64,000 bases of DNA from Carnegiea gigantea (taxonomy: Eukaryota > Streptophyta > Magnoliopsida > Caryophyllales > Cactaceae), in NCBI GenBank assembly GCA_029747015.1, contig JAKOGI010000440.1, positions 396,001-460,000 of the forward strand, written 5' to 3'. The notes beneath the pieces are model-generated. The model ran no database searches. It saw only the letters and a list, made by a program, of their open reading frames with translations, and had not been told where the DNA came from. A program made the translations under genes and the position numbers. This document shows positions 11,781-23,297 of the stretch, piece by piece; within the stretch, counting starts at the first letter, position 1, and the number at the start of each line of letters is the position of its first letter.

Positions 11781-13358
11781 TGTTGAGTTCGTGAGTATAC
11801 AACCACAAGAGGGGGGTGAATTGTGGTGTCTGATTTTCGCGTTGTAAATAACAAACACCCTCACAGAGGTTGTTCTCAAATGACAAACACCCTGATAGCT
11901 TGTTTGCACGGGGTGTTCTCAAATATTGCAGATGCGAAAATCACCAAGATAAATGCGGAAAATAAAGCACACACAATTTTTACGTGGAAAACACCTCTAG
12001 CCCAACTGAGGTGTGAAAAACCACGACCTACCTCGTGTAGGATTTAACCACTTTCACTAACGGGCTTCACACGTTACAAATGTAACACACCTTGTTACAA
12101 CTTGCAACCACGTAACCTTCTTCCCAAAGATAGGTTACACCACGTCCAACCTTCGCAAGATTAGACACGTCCAAGTCCACACGACTAGGACACACTCACT
12201 CACTTTTCTGATCCAAGATCAGGGTTACAAACACCTTACAGGGGTGCTTCTCACTAAGCAGATGTAAGGTACAATGAAGATCCTATTATGCCAATGGTTT
12301 GAAAACTCAAATCAAACACAGCTTGTCACGGTTTTGCTTTTCAGAATGAAGCTCAAGAATTTTAATGTGAAAACCGAGTTTCCTGATTTTTTCCAGATTT
12401 TTCAGAAAGCTGTGTTGCTTCTCTTTTTCAGTCTGAGTTTTTTCTATCTGCTTCTTGGCTTCTCTATGGGAGAGAAAAGCTGCGGTTTTTAAACACAAGG
12501 TCCAACGGTCAAAAACCAAAGAATCAGCTAAGTATGGAAAATGATTTGCGAACAAAATATATTCTCCAACGGCTAATGATGAATTTATCCCAAAATATAA
12601 GGGATTTTGTTATCTTAAAAGATAACCCTTATCTTCCCATAGCCGTGAAGAGGTTTAAAGAGATTTTCAGCTTTTACCAAATCCGAAAATATAGTCATAG
12701 GAATCTTTTGATTTGGCAAATCTCCCAAACCTATTTTCGCAAATCTCCATAATATTTTCAAGAACTATCCTCTCCAGAAAAATAGCAATTTTGAAATTCA
12801 AAGAAAGTATTCTGGAGATCTTGGCCAACCAAAATGAATTTTTCAAAAATAATCGGGTATGGCCACTGCAGTTCAGAAACACCCTAGGCACCCTGTTCGC
12901 AGGGTTGTTCGCAACTGGTGTTCTGAAGCACTTAGCGCAAGTACCGATTCAAGAAGTGTTTAAAAATGATGTTTTCAATATTGGCATATTAACAAGAGTC
13001 TAATTAAATAAAACCTATATACCCAAGACTTCTTGTTTTGAACCAGTCATCTTGTCCGAGATTTGTAGAGCTGCTGTGAACACCAAGGCCACCTTGTTTG
13101 TTGGGGTTGTTCTTTGCATTGCTAGAGTTCAGGAACACGCTTTACAATCAACTGTCGAGTTGGGGTTCTTGACTTAATATAGAATCACCAAGTAAAACCT
13201 GTCTAGAAGACATTCTCACATGTAGCAAACCAGTTAATACAATAAAGATCACAAACACCAGTTAGGCCTATTTGGAGATCGTGTTCGGAGCAATATTACT
13301 TGGACAGATTTTTACACTTGGATTTATGATCATCAAAACTAAATATAATAACACAACA
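11781..13358 (-). repeat. 5' LTR of the SIRE-like Copia element
   Basis: 1,578 bp. It pairs with 2491-4068 and is bounded by the primer site on one side and GAGAA on the other. It should contain the element's promoter and poly(A) signals, which I did not localise. Confidence 0.93.
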
Positions 13359-13363
13359 GAGAA
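13359..13363. repeat. Target site duplication (right), GAGAA
   Basis: Matches 2486-2490 exactly. It marks the right edge of the Copia insertion. Confidence 0.9.
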
Positions 13364-15717
13364 GGTTTTTCTTAAAAGAAAAGAGTATACATATATACCA
13401 AAACAGCGATATGAATTAGTGAGGGATCATGGAGCACATAAAACTTGAACGCTGATTTGGTATTGGTTGGGTGGTACTTTGGGCTATATGATGATCATTA
13501 AAACTAGTACTGCTAAAGACCAAAGCATGTCATGAGGTAAATTAGACCATATGAATTACTGTAAGAGTAAAAAACTTACCTTGTGCAATTAAATTTAGAG
13601 CTCACAGGGAAGAATCAAATCAAGTCTTTGACCCCATAAGTGATTGTTTAAACCGAAGGCAAGGATCCTTGAACAGTTGTTAAGCCAATACACATCATTA
13701 AGTGTCACTAAGGAAGATCAAGGTTAAGGTAAGCTCGTCGCTTACACCGTTGCAAAATTCACGTGTTTCATACAAAGATAATCATATATCATTTTTAATA
13801 TGCAATGTTTCATACTATGTTTTGCCACATAATAATATGAGCTCGCTCAATTTATCAACTTATGCTTATGGATATATGTATGTATAGATATACATATCAT
13901 ATTAACTACAGTATTTATACCTGGCTAGTGTCAACTAACTTCAGCGGACCAGACTTTCCGATCGGTTTGGGTATGTGCATATGAAATGGGAAATCCTATG
14001 ATTGTAACTACCAACAATAAGGGCTCAAGCATACAATAATAATAAGAATATGACAACAATTTTGTTCATTCTCTCCCCCTCTATTTGGCAATAAACTGAA
14101 TTGAAATGCACGCACTCACAAATTACTATTAAGCTTTATTTTTTACTTTACAGTATAGGAGCAAACGTATTGAACTTTGGCTCACCGTTCAAAAAATGTT
14201 TTCTTTTCTTTTTAATTTTCTATTTTAGGAAGGGTATCACTTTGCTATCTAGACAGAAGAAAAACTAGAAGCAACCTTTGAAATTTATGATACCTGTTTT
14301 TTGAGTGCCAACGGCTCATAGTGGCAATCCCTTGTGTTCACTACAGTTTCAATGTCATAAATATAGAGCAATGGTTACAACTTGTTCGACATAACATCAA
14401 ATGTTTTGGAATTTTATTGCAGTATCATTAATTAATGTGCAATGTATAGAGGTCAAGTACTCGTGAGTATAACTAAAATCTTATAGATGTATGGCTGACC
14501 TTGGATCATGTTTTGGTGAAACGGTTGGTGACCAATCTTAACTTTTCCTATAAGCCTTGCGCTCAGGGGTGACGGCAATGCTCCTGTCCTCTAATTATTA
14601 CGTTGTCCTAGCTACTAATCAGTTGATTAAATTAGCCTGATATAGTGATTGTGGGGTTAGGGTGTTACAATTTTACTTTTGTTTATATCTCTTTTTATTC
14701 CTTCAAAGAACCTTTAAAATATATTGAAATAAACTTTGAACTTAAATGTTTCGTATGGTTTAGAATTCAACCCAAAAGAATAAGACCTTAGTACAGTTAT
14801 ATACTACGATATCAGGACTATATTTTTGAAGCACATTTCAATGCTACAATTTTTTTGGGACATGAAAGATGGTAAAAATAAAGAAAATTTTGAAAAAAAG
14901 AAAAAATTGGCTTAGGAAGTAGTTCTGAAATTATTGTATAACTTATGTTTCTGGCTAGCTTCATTTTTTGTTTGCCGGTCCAATAACGTTGGTGTAGTTT
15001 TTCCCCCTCTATATGCCAGTTATGCCTATCTCTAGAGTCTAGATTATCTGTGAACTTAGCTCACCCCCACCCCCCCCCCCCCCAAAAAAAAAAACAAGAT
15101 TATCTGTCAACTGTAATCGGCTCACCAGCAAATACGGTCCACTATTCCACCTGGGTAGGCTGGATGAGGTCTTTCCTTGATTTGCTGCCTGTTTTAGATT
15201 GTTACTAGATGTTTCGGATTAGATTCCTTCCCTCTGGGCTCTGGCACTTTTAGCTCAGGCAAACTAACATGTGTGTGTGTTTTTACTTTTTTTTTTTATA
15301 TATAATAGGGAAACAAATAAACTAATATGAGTTTCGCCATATGATATGTGCGCCATTTGCAATGTTGTCACTCGTATGTGTCTACTAACTCTGGCTGGTC
15401 AATTAATCTTATATATTATTTTTTGGTGCTCGTTTAATTTGATATGTTCACATTAAACCTTGCTTTGTATTAAGCTACGAAAAGTCATATAGCCACACCC
15501 GATACAAATTCCATTTTTTTCTCTTGCTTGCGTGGTTCAAAAAGGAGGGAACATCAATTGAATCAAAGGAGGCCAGGTAGTTCCAACGTCCAGCAGAATC
15601 TTCTGTTGGAACAAAAGTGCATTTATATACGGGAAGGGAAAACATGGATACATGGTCTTTGCCTGTAACCGAATTCCCATATTTGGGAGGGAAATTTTTT
15701 AAAGGATTTTACCTGAT
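13364..15717. other. Intergenic, no gene seen
   Basis: AT-rich intergenic sequence with no open frame that carries a recognisable domain. A C14/A11 homopolymer pair lies at 15070-15094. Confidence 0.55.
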
Positions 15718-15872
15718 AGTAAGTCTTATGTGAAACTGTCTCACAATAACTTATATTATTAGATGTTTCACTCATTTATTATTAATCGCCACATAAATTT
15801 TAAAACATATGCTTTCTCACATAAGTGATCTCATATTAAATTTCTGTGAGACCGTCTCATACAAAAATTTAT
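15718..15872. mobile_element. MITE-like inverted-repeat element
   Basis: An inverted repeat of about 24 bp (left arm near 15726-15749, right arm near 15841-15868) has the core TGTGAGAC-GTCTCACA and encloses about 90 bp of AT-rich sequence. Short non-coding elements with a palindromic GTGAGAC/GTCTCAC terminus are common in dicot genomes. I could not define a target duplication, so the boundaries are approximate. Confidence 0.5.
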
Positions 15873-16141
15873 ATTTACCTAATTAAGGATTATTGATCTT
15901 TATATATAAGTTAGTATTAAACTCGGGATCAAGTCAAAGAACATACATCAATACTTAACAGATTACAGAAGCAATTGATTGATAATACCAAATACAACTC
16001 GACTCCTTTTTATGCACTCCATTATTTGTTCGATCTTGTCAAAAAAGTTATTTTAACAAGAAATTCAATAAACCATTATAACTAATAAGGCATAAGCATG
16101 GTTGGTACCACTATGCTTGTCCACCTACCTCCAAGTTACTC

Positions 16142-16151
<10 letters not shown>

Positions 16152-16186
<35 letters not shown>
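16152..16186. repeat. G35 homopolymer
   Basis: A run of ten T is followed by 35 consecutive G residues. The short open frame across it is a poly-Gly artefact. The run length should be treated with caution because homopolymers are error-prone in sequencing. Confidence 0.85.
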
Positions 16187-17416
16187 CGCTCTTGCCATTT
16201 CTTTGGAAGTAGAGGGGATTGGGTTTGGGCTTGGCCCTATACAGTTCCTCTTTTATCTCAGATCGGTTGGCTCATTAAGTGTTCCTTGAAATGGAAGATC
16301 TATTGATTGACCCAACTTAACCCCAAAAAAAAAAAAAAAAATTGCAAAGTGAAAAGTACATAAAAAGGTTCACTAACTACCATGCAATATCTAACATGAT
16401 TCTCTATACAAATGTATGCCCTTACTTGAGCTTAAACTGTACATAAATATTGTAACTTACATTACATATATCATGCTTGATAATCTAATACTATTGAAAG
16501 TGGTAAGATTCAAAGCCATTATTTTTGTTCAAGAATCATTTCAATCGAAAACTTAAATTGATAGTTGAAAGTTTAGGAATAAGTTTAGCATGCACCCTCA
16601 CATGAACGTTTTTTGGGTTTGAAGTATATATCGCGATGACCATATTTACCTATGCAATAATTCAATATGAGAATTGTTCAAATTTAAACTAGATAAGTTT
16701 GACTTCGTAAATTTGGCATCATATTTAAAAATTATTTCAACTAAAATTTAAATTGATGGTGGAGATATTAAAAAAAATTAATACTCTAATATTTTTCATT
16801 AAAAGAATTTTTGAAACATGAAGCCTAGCTAAAATCATGCACAACTCACATTGGTGATTAAAAAATTGCAAGAATATAGATTAATGATATATCTGTTTCT
16901 TTCTCTTGGGCGGGGTTGGGGGAGATTTCCTACGAGGGAGGGTAGCCTACCAAGAAGGGCCATGATGGGGAAGGCATGCAGTGCAACTTGTCAAGAGCAA
17001 GAGGAGCCAGTAGTAGTACACCTAGTTTAGTAGGAAGAACAAAAAGAAGCAGGATATTGCCTTGCCGCCATAGTTTAACCAGGGGAAGCGAGCCACGTCA
17101 AGTCCACCGCCCTATACGTAGAGCTCTTTCACGTCTGTGCTGGGTCTGATTCGCATGCGACGCGCTCTCCAATCTCTAGATACTGCTGTACATCCTTGAC
17201 AATGGGCCCAAGTTTACTCGCTGAGTTCCTCGTCTCCCCATTCATGCCACGTGTCGCTGTTCTACCCTGTCTACGTTATGCTCCCAACCGTAGGACAACG
17301 CCTATGTCATTCTACCTTGTATTTTATGGTTCCTAACAAAATTCGCTCAACCCCATCAGTCCAGTACCTTTTCGAATGAAGGCTCCTGTATATTAATTAA
17401 TTATAAAATAAGCTGC

Positions 17417-17419
<3 letters not shown>

Positions 17420-17482
<63 letters not shown>
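17420..17482. repeat. (AT)n microsatellite
   Basis: About 31 uninterrupted AT units. Confidence 0.95.
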
Positions 17483-17485
<3 letters not shown>

Positions 17486-17807
17486 ATGATGTAGGCATTT
17501 AATCAATCCATAGTGTGGTACTGTTTTGCATTAAGTATGATTTTATAAAATTTATTAAACGCAGTCAGTTCGCATAGCACAATTTCAGTATTTATATTTC
17601 CAATAATATATACACTTACAATAAGCTTGAGCAACAGGTTGGATCGGATAGAATTTAGAATCGATTCATTAGTAATGTGAGTTGAATTGGATAAAGAGAG
17701 ACCTCCGTTAATAACATTGGTTCGGTCAGCCTTTTCATGTAAATAGATAGATTGGGCGGGATCAATCTAGCTTTGGCTCCACTTTAAGATATGCATTAAA
17801 AACTTTC

Positions 17808-17810
<3 letters not shown>

Positions 17811-17839
<29 letters not shown>
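17811..17839. repeat. (TAA)n microsatellite
   Basis: Nine to ten TAA units. Confidence 0.9.
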
Positions 17840-18948
17840 TAAAGTTCTGCTAATACAGTTGATCAAGTGTAACATTTCAATTTGCTTGATAGATAAGGTA
17901 ACAAACAATTATGTCGTTAAACGACCCATTAACTTATCTTGGCTTGTTAATAGCTTGAATGGAACATGCCACTACTGACCCGACCATTATCAACCTGGCC
18001 ATTATTGCCTTACTAAAATAGGTCAACCGTCTTGGTCCAATGGGGACTCGACCATTGCATAACCCTACTCACAAGTCAAGTAAGAACACATGTAAAAATG
18101 TGTCAATGTGAAAAATACACATGAAAAAATGAGTGCTATCATGCCTTGTGATGTGACCTATGCGAATAAAGACTTCTAGAATCATGATATAAATTGGCTC
18201 AATAATGAAAGATATTCAGGATCTTCTTTTATTAAATTAGTATGTTCTTTTTAATTCAATTAAGTTGTCTTAAGATCTGGATAATTACGTTTATTCAAAT
18301 TAACATGAGCTTTCTCAAGGTTAGATATTTGGATGGCATGGTGTATGATGGTTTTAGTTTTATCTCCTTCTAATTTTCTCTAATTTCTTCCTAAATTGAA
18401 CTTCATTCTTCCATCTAAAACAAACACACTCATATGCAAATTATTCACTATTAGTCAATGTTTTAGTAAGAATAGTCTAACGTATAGATGTGCATGGTAA
18501 TTAAACAAAGGGAATCAATGTCCGGAGTGAGGAGTAGATTATTAGCAACCACACATATTAAGATCTGAGCCAAATAATAAAATCTACATGGGAGAAGAAG
18601 CAAAAAAGAACACAACTAGATCAATGGCGCGTATTTAAATCATTCATATACAATTTCAGAATTGCACATATGCCTTGTGCATTATGGTGTAAGAACCATG
18701 TTTAGACAGGAACTACACTCATGCATAGATGATTTATGAAGATGCACCAAGATGTTGAAAGACTGGTTTAACAATTAGGAGAGCCAACTATACTCAGGCA
18801 TAGAAGATATACGCAGATGCACCAAGATGCTGAAAGACTGGTCTAACAATTAGGAAAGCCATGTTATGAGCTTGAAAAAATATTCTGAAACGTGTGTGAA
18901 GGGGATACGAGGCAAAGGGCATGCAATGCAAGGAGTACAGATCACGGT

Positions 18949-19042
18949 CACGTGCGGAGTGAGGGAAGAGACCGTCCAGAGCGGAGAAAATAAGACGTGT
19001 CAAACATAGATAAATAGTAGGTCCCAAAAACCCACACGTGTC
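18949..19042 (+). promoter_or_regulatory. G-box/ABRE cluster upstream of the bZIP gene
   Basis: CACGTG palindromes lie at 18949-18954 and 19035-19040, and ABRE-like ACGTGTC motifs at 18995-19001 and 19036-19042, all within 300 bp of the start codon. A TATA-like ATAAATA sits at about 19009-19015, and pyrimidine-rich leader-like sequence follows at 19085-19150. These are known binding sites for plant bZIP and bHLH factors. Regulation by ABA, stress, or the gene's own family is an inference. Confidence 0.5.
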
Positions 19043-19246
19043 TACCTGTGATCTGGCATCTCCCCTGGCATTTCCCCCACCGCTGCCCTTTTTTATCCCA
19101 GCATCCTCTCTCTTTCCTTGCATCCAATTCCCTCACTTGCTCTCCCAACTTCTCTGAACTAAACTTCGAACAGACTAAGGCTAAACTTCTGTTCTCGCTC
19201 ATCACTCTTTTCTTAGCTTACCAAGTTCAGTGGAATCGGCCGAATT

Positions 19247-22200
19247 ATGTCCAAGTTGAGCTCAACCGCGTCGAGTTCTTGTTCTTCTCTGTTGCGGGCG
19301 GCCAATGACGACAGCGATTGCCGCGAGTTTGAGGTGGCGAAGATGTTGGCTAAGCTCGGAAATGCGGCGGGGAGAGAGATTGATGACGTCGGCGGAGAGT
19401 CTGTGGACTGCAATGGTAATAACTGGGGAAGTAAAGGGAAGCGGTCCACTAAGCGAGTCAAGACCGAGTCAGCTGACACCGACCATCCTCTTTCCTCCGG
19501 TCTGGGTTTGGGTTTGCACCTGGGCTTGGGTTTGGGTTTGAGCTCTTCGGTTCCGTTACCCTTTGATCTCAATGTGGTAGGCTTACTCTTCCCTTCGCCG
19601 CTTCCTCTGCGTTGGACCAGGATTAGTTACGTACTTACGTTAATTCTTGGTTTTGTAGCTAGTATATATGAACTACGTACAATTGGACCAGTTCAGGCTA
19701 CATGTCATTTCGTGTTTTGCAGTTTTTTTATTTTTTTAGGTGAATATAAGGTTCAAAAGTTGATATAGATAGAATTTAAACTCATATTTTTAGTAACTTT
19801 TAAAGACTTTATCTGCTAAACTGATTAATACTTAAATATTTCAAGATGATATTAGAAATATAAAAAATAAGAAGTTTATGTATGAGTTGGGCCTAAGATC
19901 CACCAACCTACATTGACTGCTAGGTTTTAGTTGTTTTGAGTTCATATAACTCTTAACTCAACTCCTCACGTCAGCATAGGCAACACTTGAAGTCCGTGCA
20001 TAAGTGTTCAAGGCACGTTGGGCAACTGCTCAATTTATGGATGTTTGACGATCATGGTTCATACACGAAGCACAATTGATGGACTTAGCCATCCTACAGC
20101 GCTTGAATAATAGCATGATGCATATAGTAGTACAGGCCAAGTCGAGCTCATAACACGCCTTGGCATTACCTACCATGGCTGAAACTAATGGGTGGCGAGA
20201 CACGTGAATGGCAGTAGATAGCCCACACACAGTGAGTCCAGTAAACTTTGAGAACTAACAATAACAAATGTTTGGTATTTTTTTGTACAGCAAAATGCTA
20301 AATGTTTTATTATAAGATATTTTTAAAATGTTAATTCTTATTTAAAAATGATTTTATTAAATTTTTAAATTGAAGAGGTCGTATGATCGAATAATGAAAT
20401 TACTGTTACAACTTGTAAATTGTGTTAACTTATTTTTTTAATTTTTAATTTATTAATTTTCTAAAATACATTTATTGTATGACCTCACAGGCAAAGATGA
20501 TCTTATTAGAATGTTATTTAATACTTTATCACATAGCCGATGAATATTTAAATTTAACAATTTAGAATTAAGTGTAATTATCAAAAATTTGGTGATTTTA
20601 AATTGTAAAATATATTAATTTAGAATAAGATAAGATACTTAAAGGTGTTTTATAGTAAAAACATATATCATCGGGTTTGAAAAATAGATGGCATATATTT
20701 CATATGAACTCTATCATTGATGCTAGGTGCCATCTTAGGAAGCTTGAAACACACAAAGCTTCACCCTTGTTGGGCCTATGTAGCACAATCAAGATCCGCT
20801 AGCACTTGGAAACATCACATTATGGGCGTTCATTAGTGGTGGATCCACTAATCAAATGGACCACAAGCAATATTTACCAAACAATAGAGTAACATAGTGC
20901 ATCATGGGCCAGAATTTTTGAGCATATCAAACATGATCCCGGTGCTTCTAGGCTTCAACATCATTTCAGTACCACTGTCCCAGAGTAGGGGTTTGATTGA
21001 AAAGAAATTGGGCACCGATAGAGAGCTAGTTATTATAAGGAGGCATAAATCTAGTGCAGGTAAAATTGGAAGGAAAAATTCGATCAGTGCTAATTTTAGA
21101 ACGTTCAACTTGCATTAAGCTACTCAGTTTTTCATATGGTGCTTCTTTACCCTTGTTTAACAATCGATTTGGTTAGATTGAGTGGTGCATGCTCAAAGGC
21201 AGGCAAATCTGGTGCCCAATAATGGACTTGCTTACCTTAAGGTACGTTTTCCATAGGAGGGAAGATGGGGAAATTTTGGAGCAACAAACCTAAAGATCTA
21301 CTAAAAGGTTAGTAGTTTTAAGTCATTAAACTAGAGAGGAACAAGTTGTTCAATCCTGGGCCCTGCCCATTGCCCATTGCATAGTTCATGAAAAATATAA
21401 GGGTTGATTTTTTTTTTCCCCCTTCCTTTTGGTCAAGTATCAAGAAAATAGCCTCTCTGTTTGCCAAGAATTAGGGTCAAGGTTAAATAGATTGAAATAT
21501 GCACCCTGACAAATTTGGCTACTATATGTGTAAAGCACTTTTGATGAACAACAGGATCAAGCTGCACTATATCAGGAAGAGTGCGATGACAGATTTGCAA
21601 GTGTCGGTGTGAAGTTTGTAGACGTTTGCGAATCCATTGAGGCAGGTCCTACGACATGTGCACCACAGAGTGGGGGCAGGTCTAGACAGAACTTGACAGA
21701 GGTACTTGGAAGTACTCGTCTCGAATTTGTGATTTTGTTTCTGTCAGTCTGTTGGTTATATGCTCAACTGAAGCTTAATTCACGCAGGCGGAGAAGGAAG
21801 CGCGAAAAATTAGGAGGATATTGGCCAATAGAGAGTCAGCCAGGCAAACCATTCGACGGAGACAGGTGATTTTTTCCCCTTTCATAATGATGCATGCTCT
21901 GGGATTGTATAGGCCAAACGGTATATTCAAATCGTGAAATAAGTAGTAAGGCTGTGCATTCTTCATTCATAGAGAACTCTCTTGAAAATATGTGGTTTTA
22001 AATGGTGGGCTTACTAGTGGTTTAACCTTAGGTCATTTGGGTCATGAAAATTTCAAACTTGGTCAAATTAAGGTGAAGGAATGGGTAAGGTTAGATTCTG
22101 TTCAGCCATTCAGGACATTTTGGGTTCAGTTTATGAACCTATGGTTAAGTGTTTGTCGGGCATCATGTTGGTTGATGGGTTGCTCATGAAAACGCAATGG

Positions 22201-23297
22201 ATATCCATGTTTGAAAGAAAAGGTTCAGTCCAATCACTGTGGAGCCAATTCCAGTTTCTAACCAAAGCTAGGCTGCGTCATTTTAGGTCAAATATCATGC
22301 TGGTCAAATCAATATGTGTCAATTGTGCAAATTTTATATATATGTCATGAATGTAGTCTATTTATTTCAGGCTCAATATGAAGAACTGACACAGAAAGCT
22401 GCAAACTTGACATCTGAGAATGAAAATTTGAAGAGCGTATGGCATCCTAGTTCCTTGTTCTGCTATGACGAATAAGCACTGGAACAATTTCTTTTACTTC
22501 CTTGCTGAACCATCTTAATTATGTGTAAACAGAACAAGGAGATGGCCCTGAAGGAGTTCCACTCTCTACAAATTACTAACCAGAATCTGAATGAGCAGGT
22601 AGTTGTAAGGGAACAAGTGACAAGATTATCTTATGCTCTCTAATGAAAAAATGGAGAAATGTATTTATACGTCACCCTTTTATATGTCGCGCAGGTGTCT
22701 CAGATTCTGGAAGGGGACTGTGGAGAAGCTAAACAGTCATCAGATTGTATTATCGATACTCATAATCTCCTCTCAGCAAACTGGCCATTTGTGATATGCA
22801 ACACACCTTCATCAGGCAACCCTTTTCCCTTGCCTTCATGTATGCAGCTCTCTGCACAACTGAATCTATGCCAGTTGAGTAGGACTAGTAATGGTCCGTT
22901 CCATAAGAACGGAAATGCCCAAAACAGCCCTGGCTGGTGCATATTCCCTTGCCCTTGGTTCCTTCCTTTGCCTAATAGTGTTGTGAACAATGGCAGTGAT
23001 GATCATCAAGCTTGGGTGGATGCCCAGAATGCTCCCAGTCCATCCTCAATTATACCTCAGTTGATCAATCGCTCTTGGGTTTTACCAGCCAATGAGAAAG
23101 CAGAAGCCAAGGGAGCCGAACTTCGGACTTCACCAAATGGAGGGGCCCGTAATGAAGGATCGCAAACGGATACAGTTATCAGAGTCAGTAAGAAGAAAGT
23201 AGATGCAAGTGTCGGAGCAGACGCCAGGAAGAGGCGGAGAGAGCTGATGAAGCTCAGGAACCTCCATTGTCATACAATCAAAGCAGGACATCACTGA
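19247..23297 (+). CDS. bZIP transcription factor with Ile-substituted basic region (6 exons, ~429 aa)
   Basis: The predicted exons are 19247-19576, 21555-21701, 21788-21865, 22371-22436, 22533-22598 and 22695-23297. All introns are GT-AG and phase 0, and the TGA stop is at 23295. Exon 1 gives a Ser-rich N-terminus, EFEVAKMLAKLGN, a KRSTKRVK basic cluster, a Gly-Leu repeat with LxLxL spacing, and PFDLNV. Exon 3 encodes the basic region KIRRILANRESARQTIRRRQ (residues about 166-185). Exons 4-6 encode a zipper with heptad residues L191, L198, L205, A212, L219, L226 and I233. Asn173 is followed seven residues later by Ile181, where almost all bZIPs have Arg or Lys. The C-terminus has a basic cluster ARKRRRELMKLR. 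It should be a nuclear DNA-binding dimer. I do not recognise a specific gene name. Intron 1 is 1,978 bp. Confidence 0.85.

Larger units (their letters stand above)
2491..13358 (-). mobile_element. Complete SIRE/Maximus-type Ty1/Copia LTR retrotransposon
   Basis: A 10,868-bp element on the minus strand. It has two LTRs of 1,578 bp each (2491-4068 and 11781-13358), TGTTG...CAACA ends, and a perfect 5-bp target duplication GAGAA at 2486-2490 and 13359-13363. In transcription order it carries the 5' LTR, primer site, gag, protease, integrase, RT, RNase H, an extra ORF, polypurine tract and 3' LTR. Integrase before RT makes it Ty1/Copia. The large size, long LTRs, two-zinc-knuckle gag and third ORF fit the SIRE/Maximus lineage. 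By hand I count about 19 substitutions and 2 one-base indels between the LTRs (about 1.2%), so insertion is recent. Every major coding segment is nevertheless broken, so the copy looks non-autonomous now. Confidence 0.93.
15873..18948. other. Intergenic region upstream of the bZIP gene
   Basis: No coding region is recognised. It contains the G35 tract, a (TA)n and an (AAT)n array listed separately, and a GC-richer patch at 16905-17340 with CACGTG at 17248-17253. The rest is AT-rich and unremarkable. Confidence 0.55.

Noticed and set aside
18794..19205. Minus-strand frames over the bZIP promoter
   Set aside because: They overlap the G-box region and predicted leader, have no domain, and are best explained as chance frames.
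22659..22694. Upstream ATG extending the last bZIP exon as its own ORF
   Set aside because: A good 3' splice site (CGCGCAG) at 22688-22694 and in-frame continuation of the leucine heptads show this is intron.
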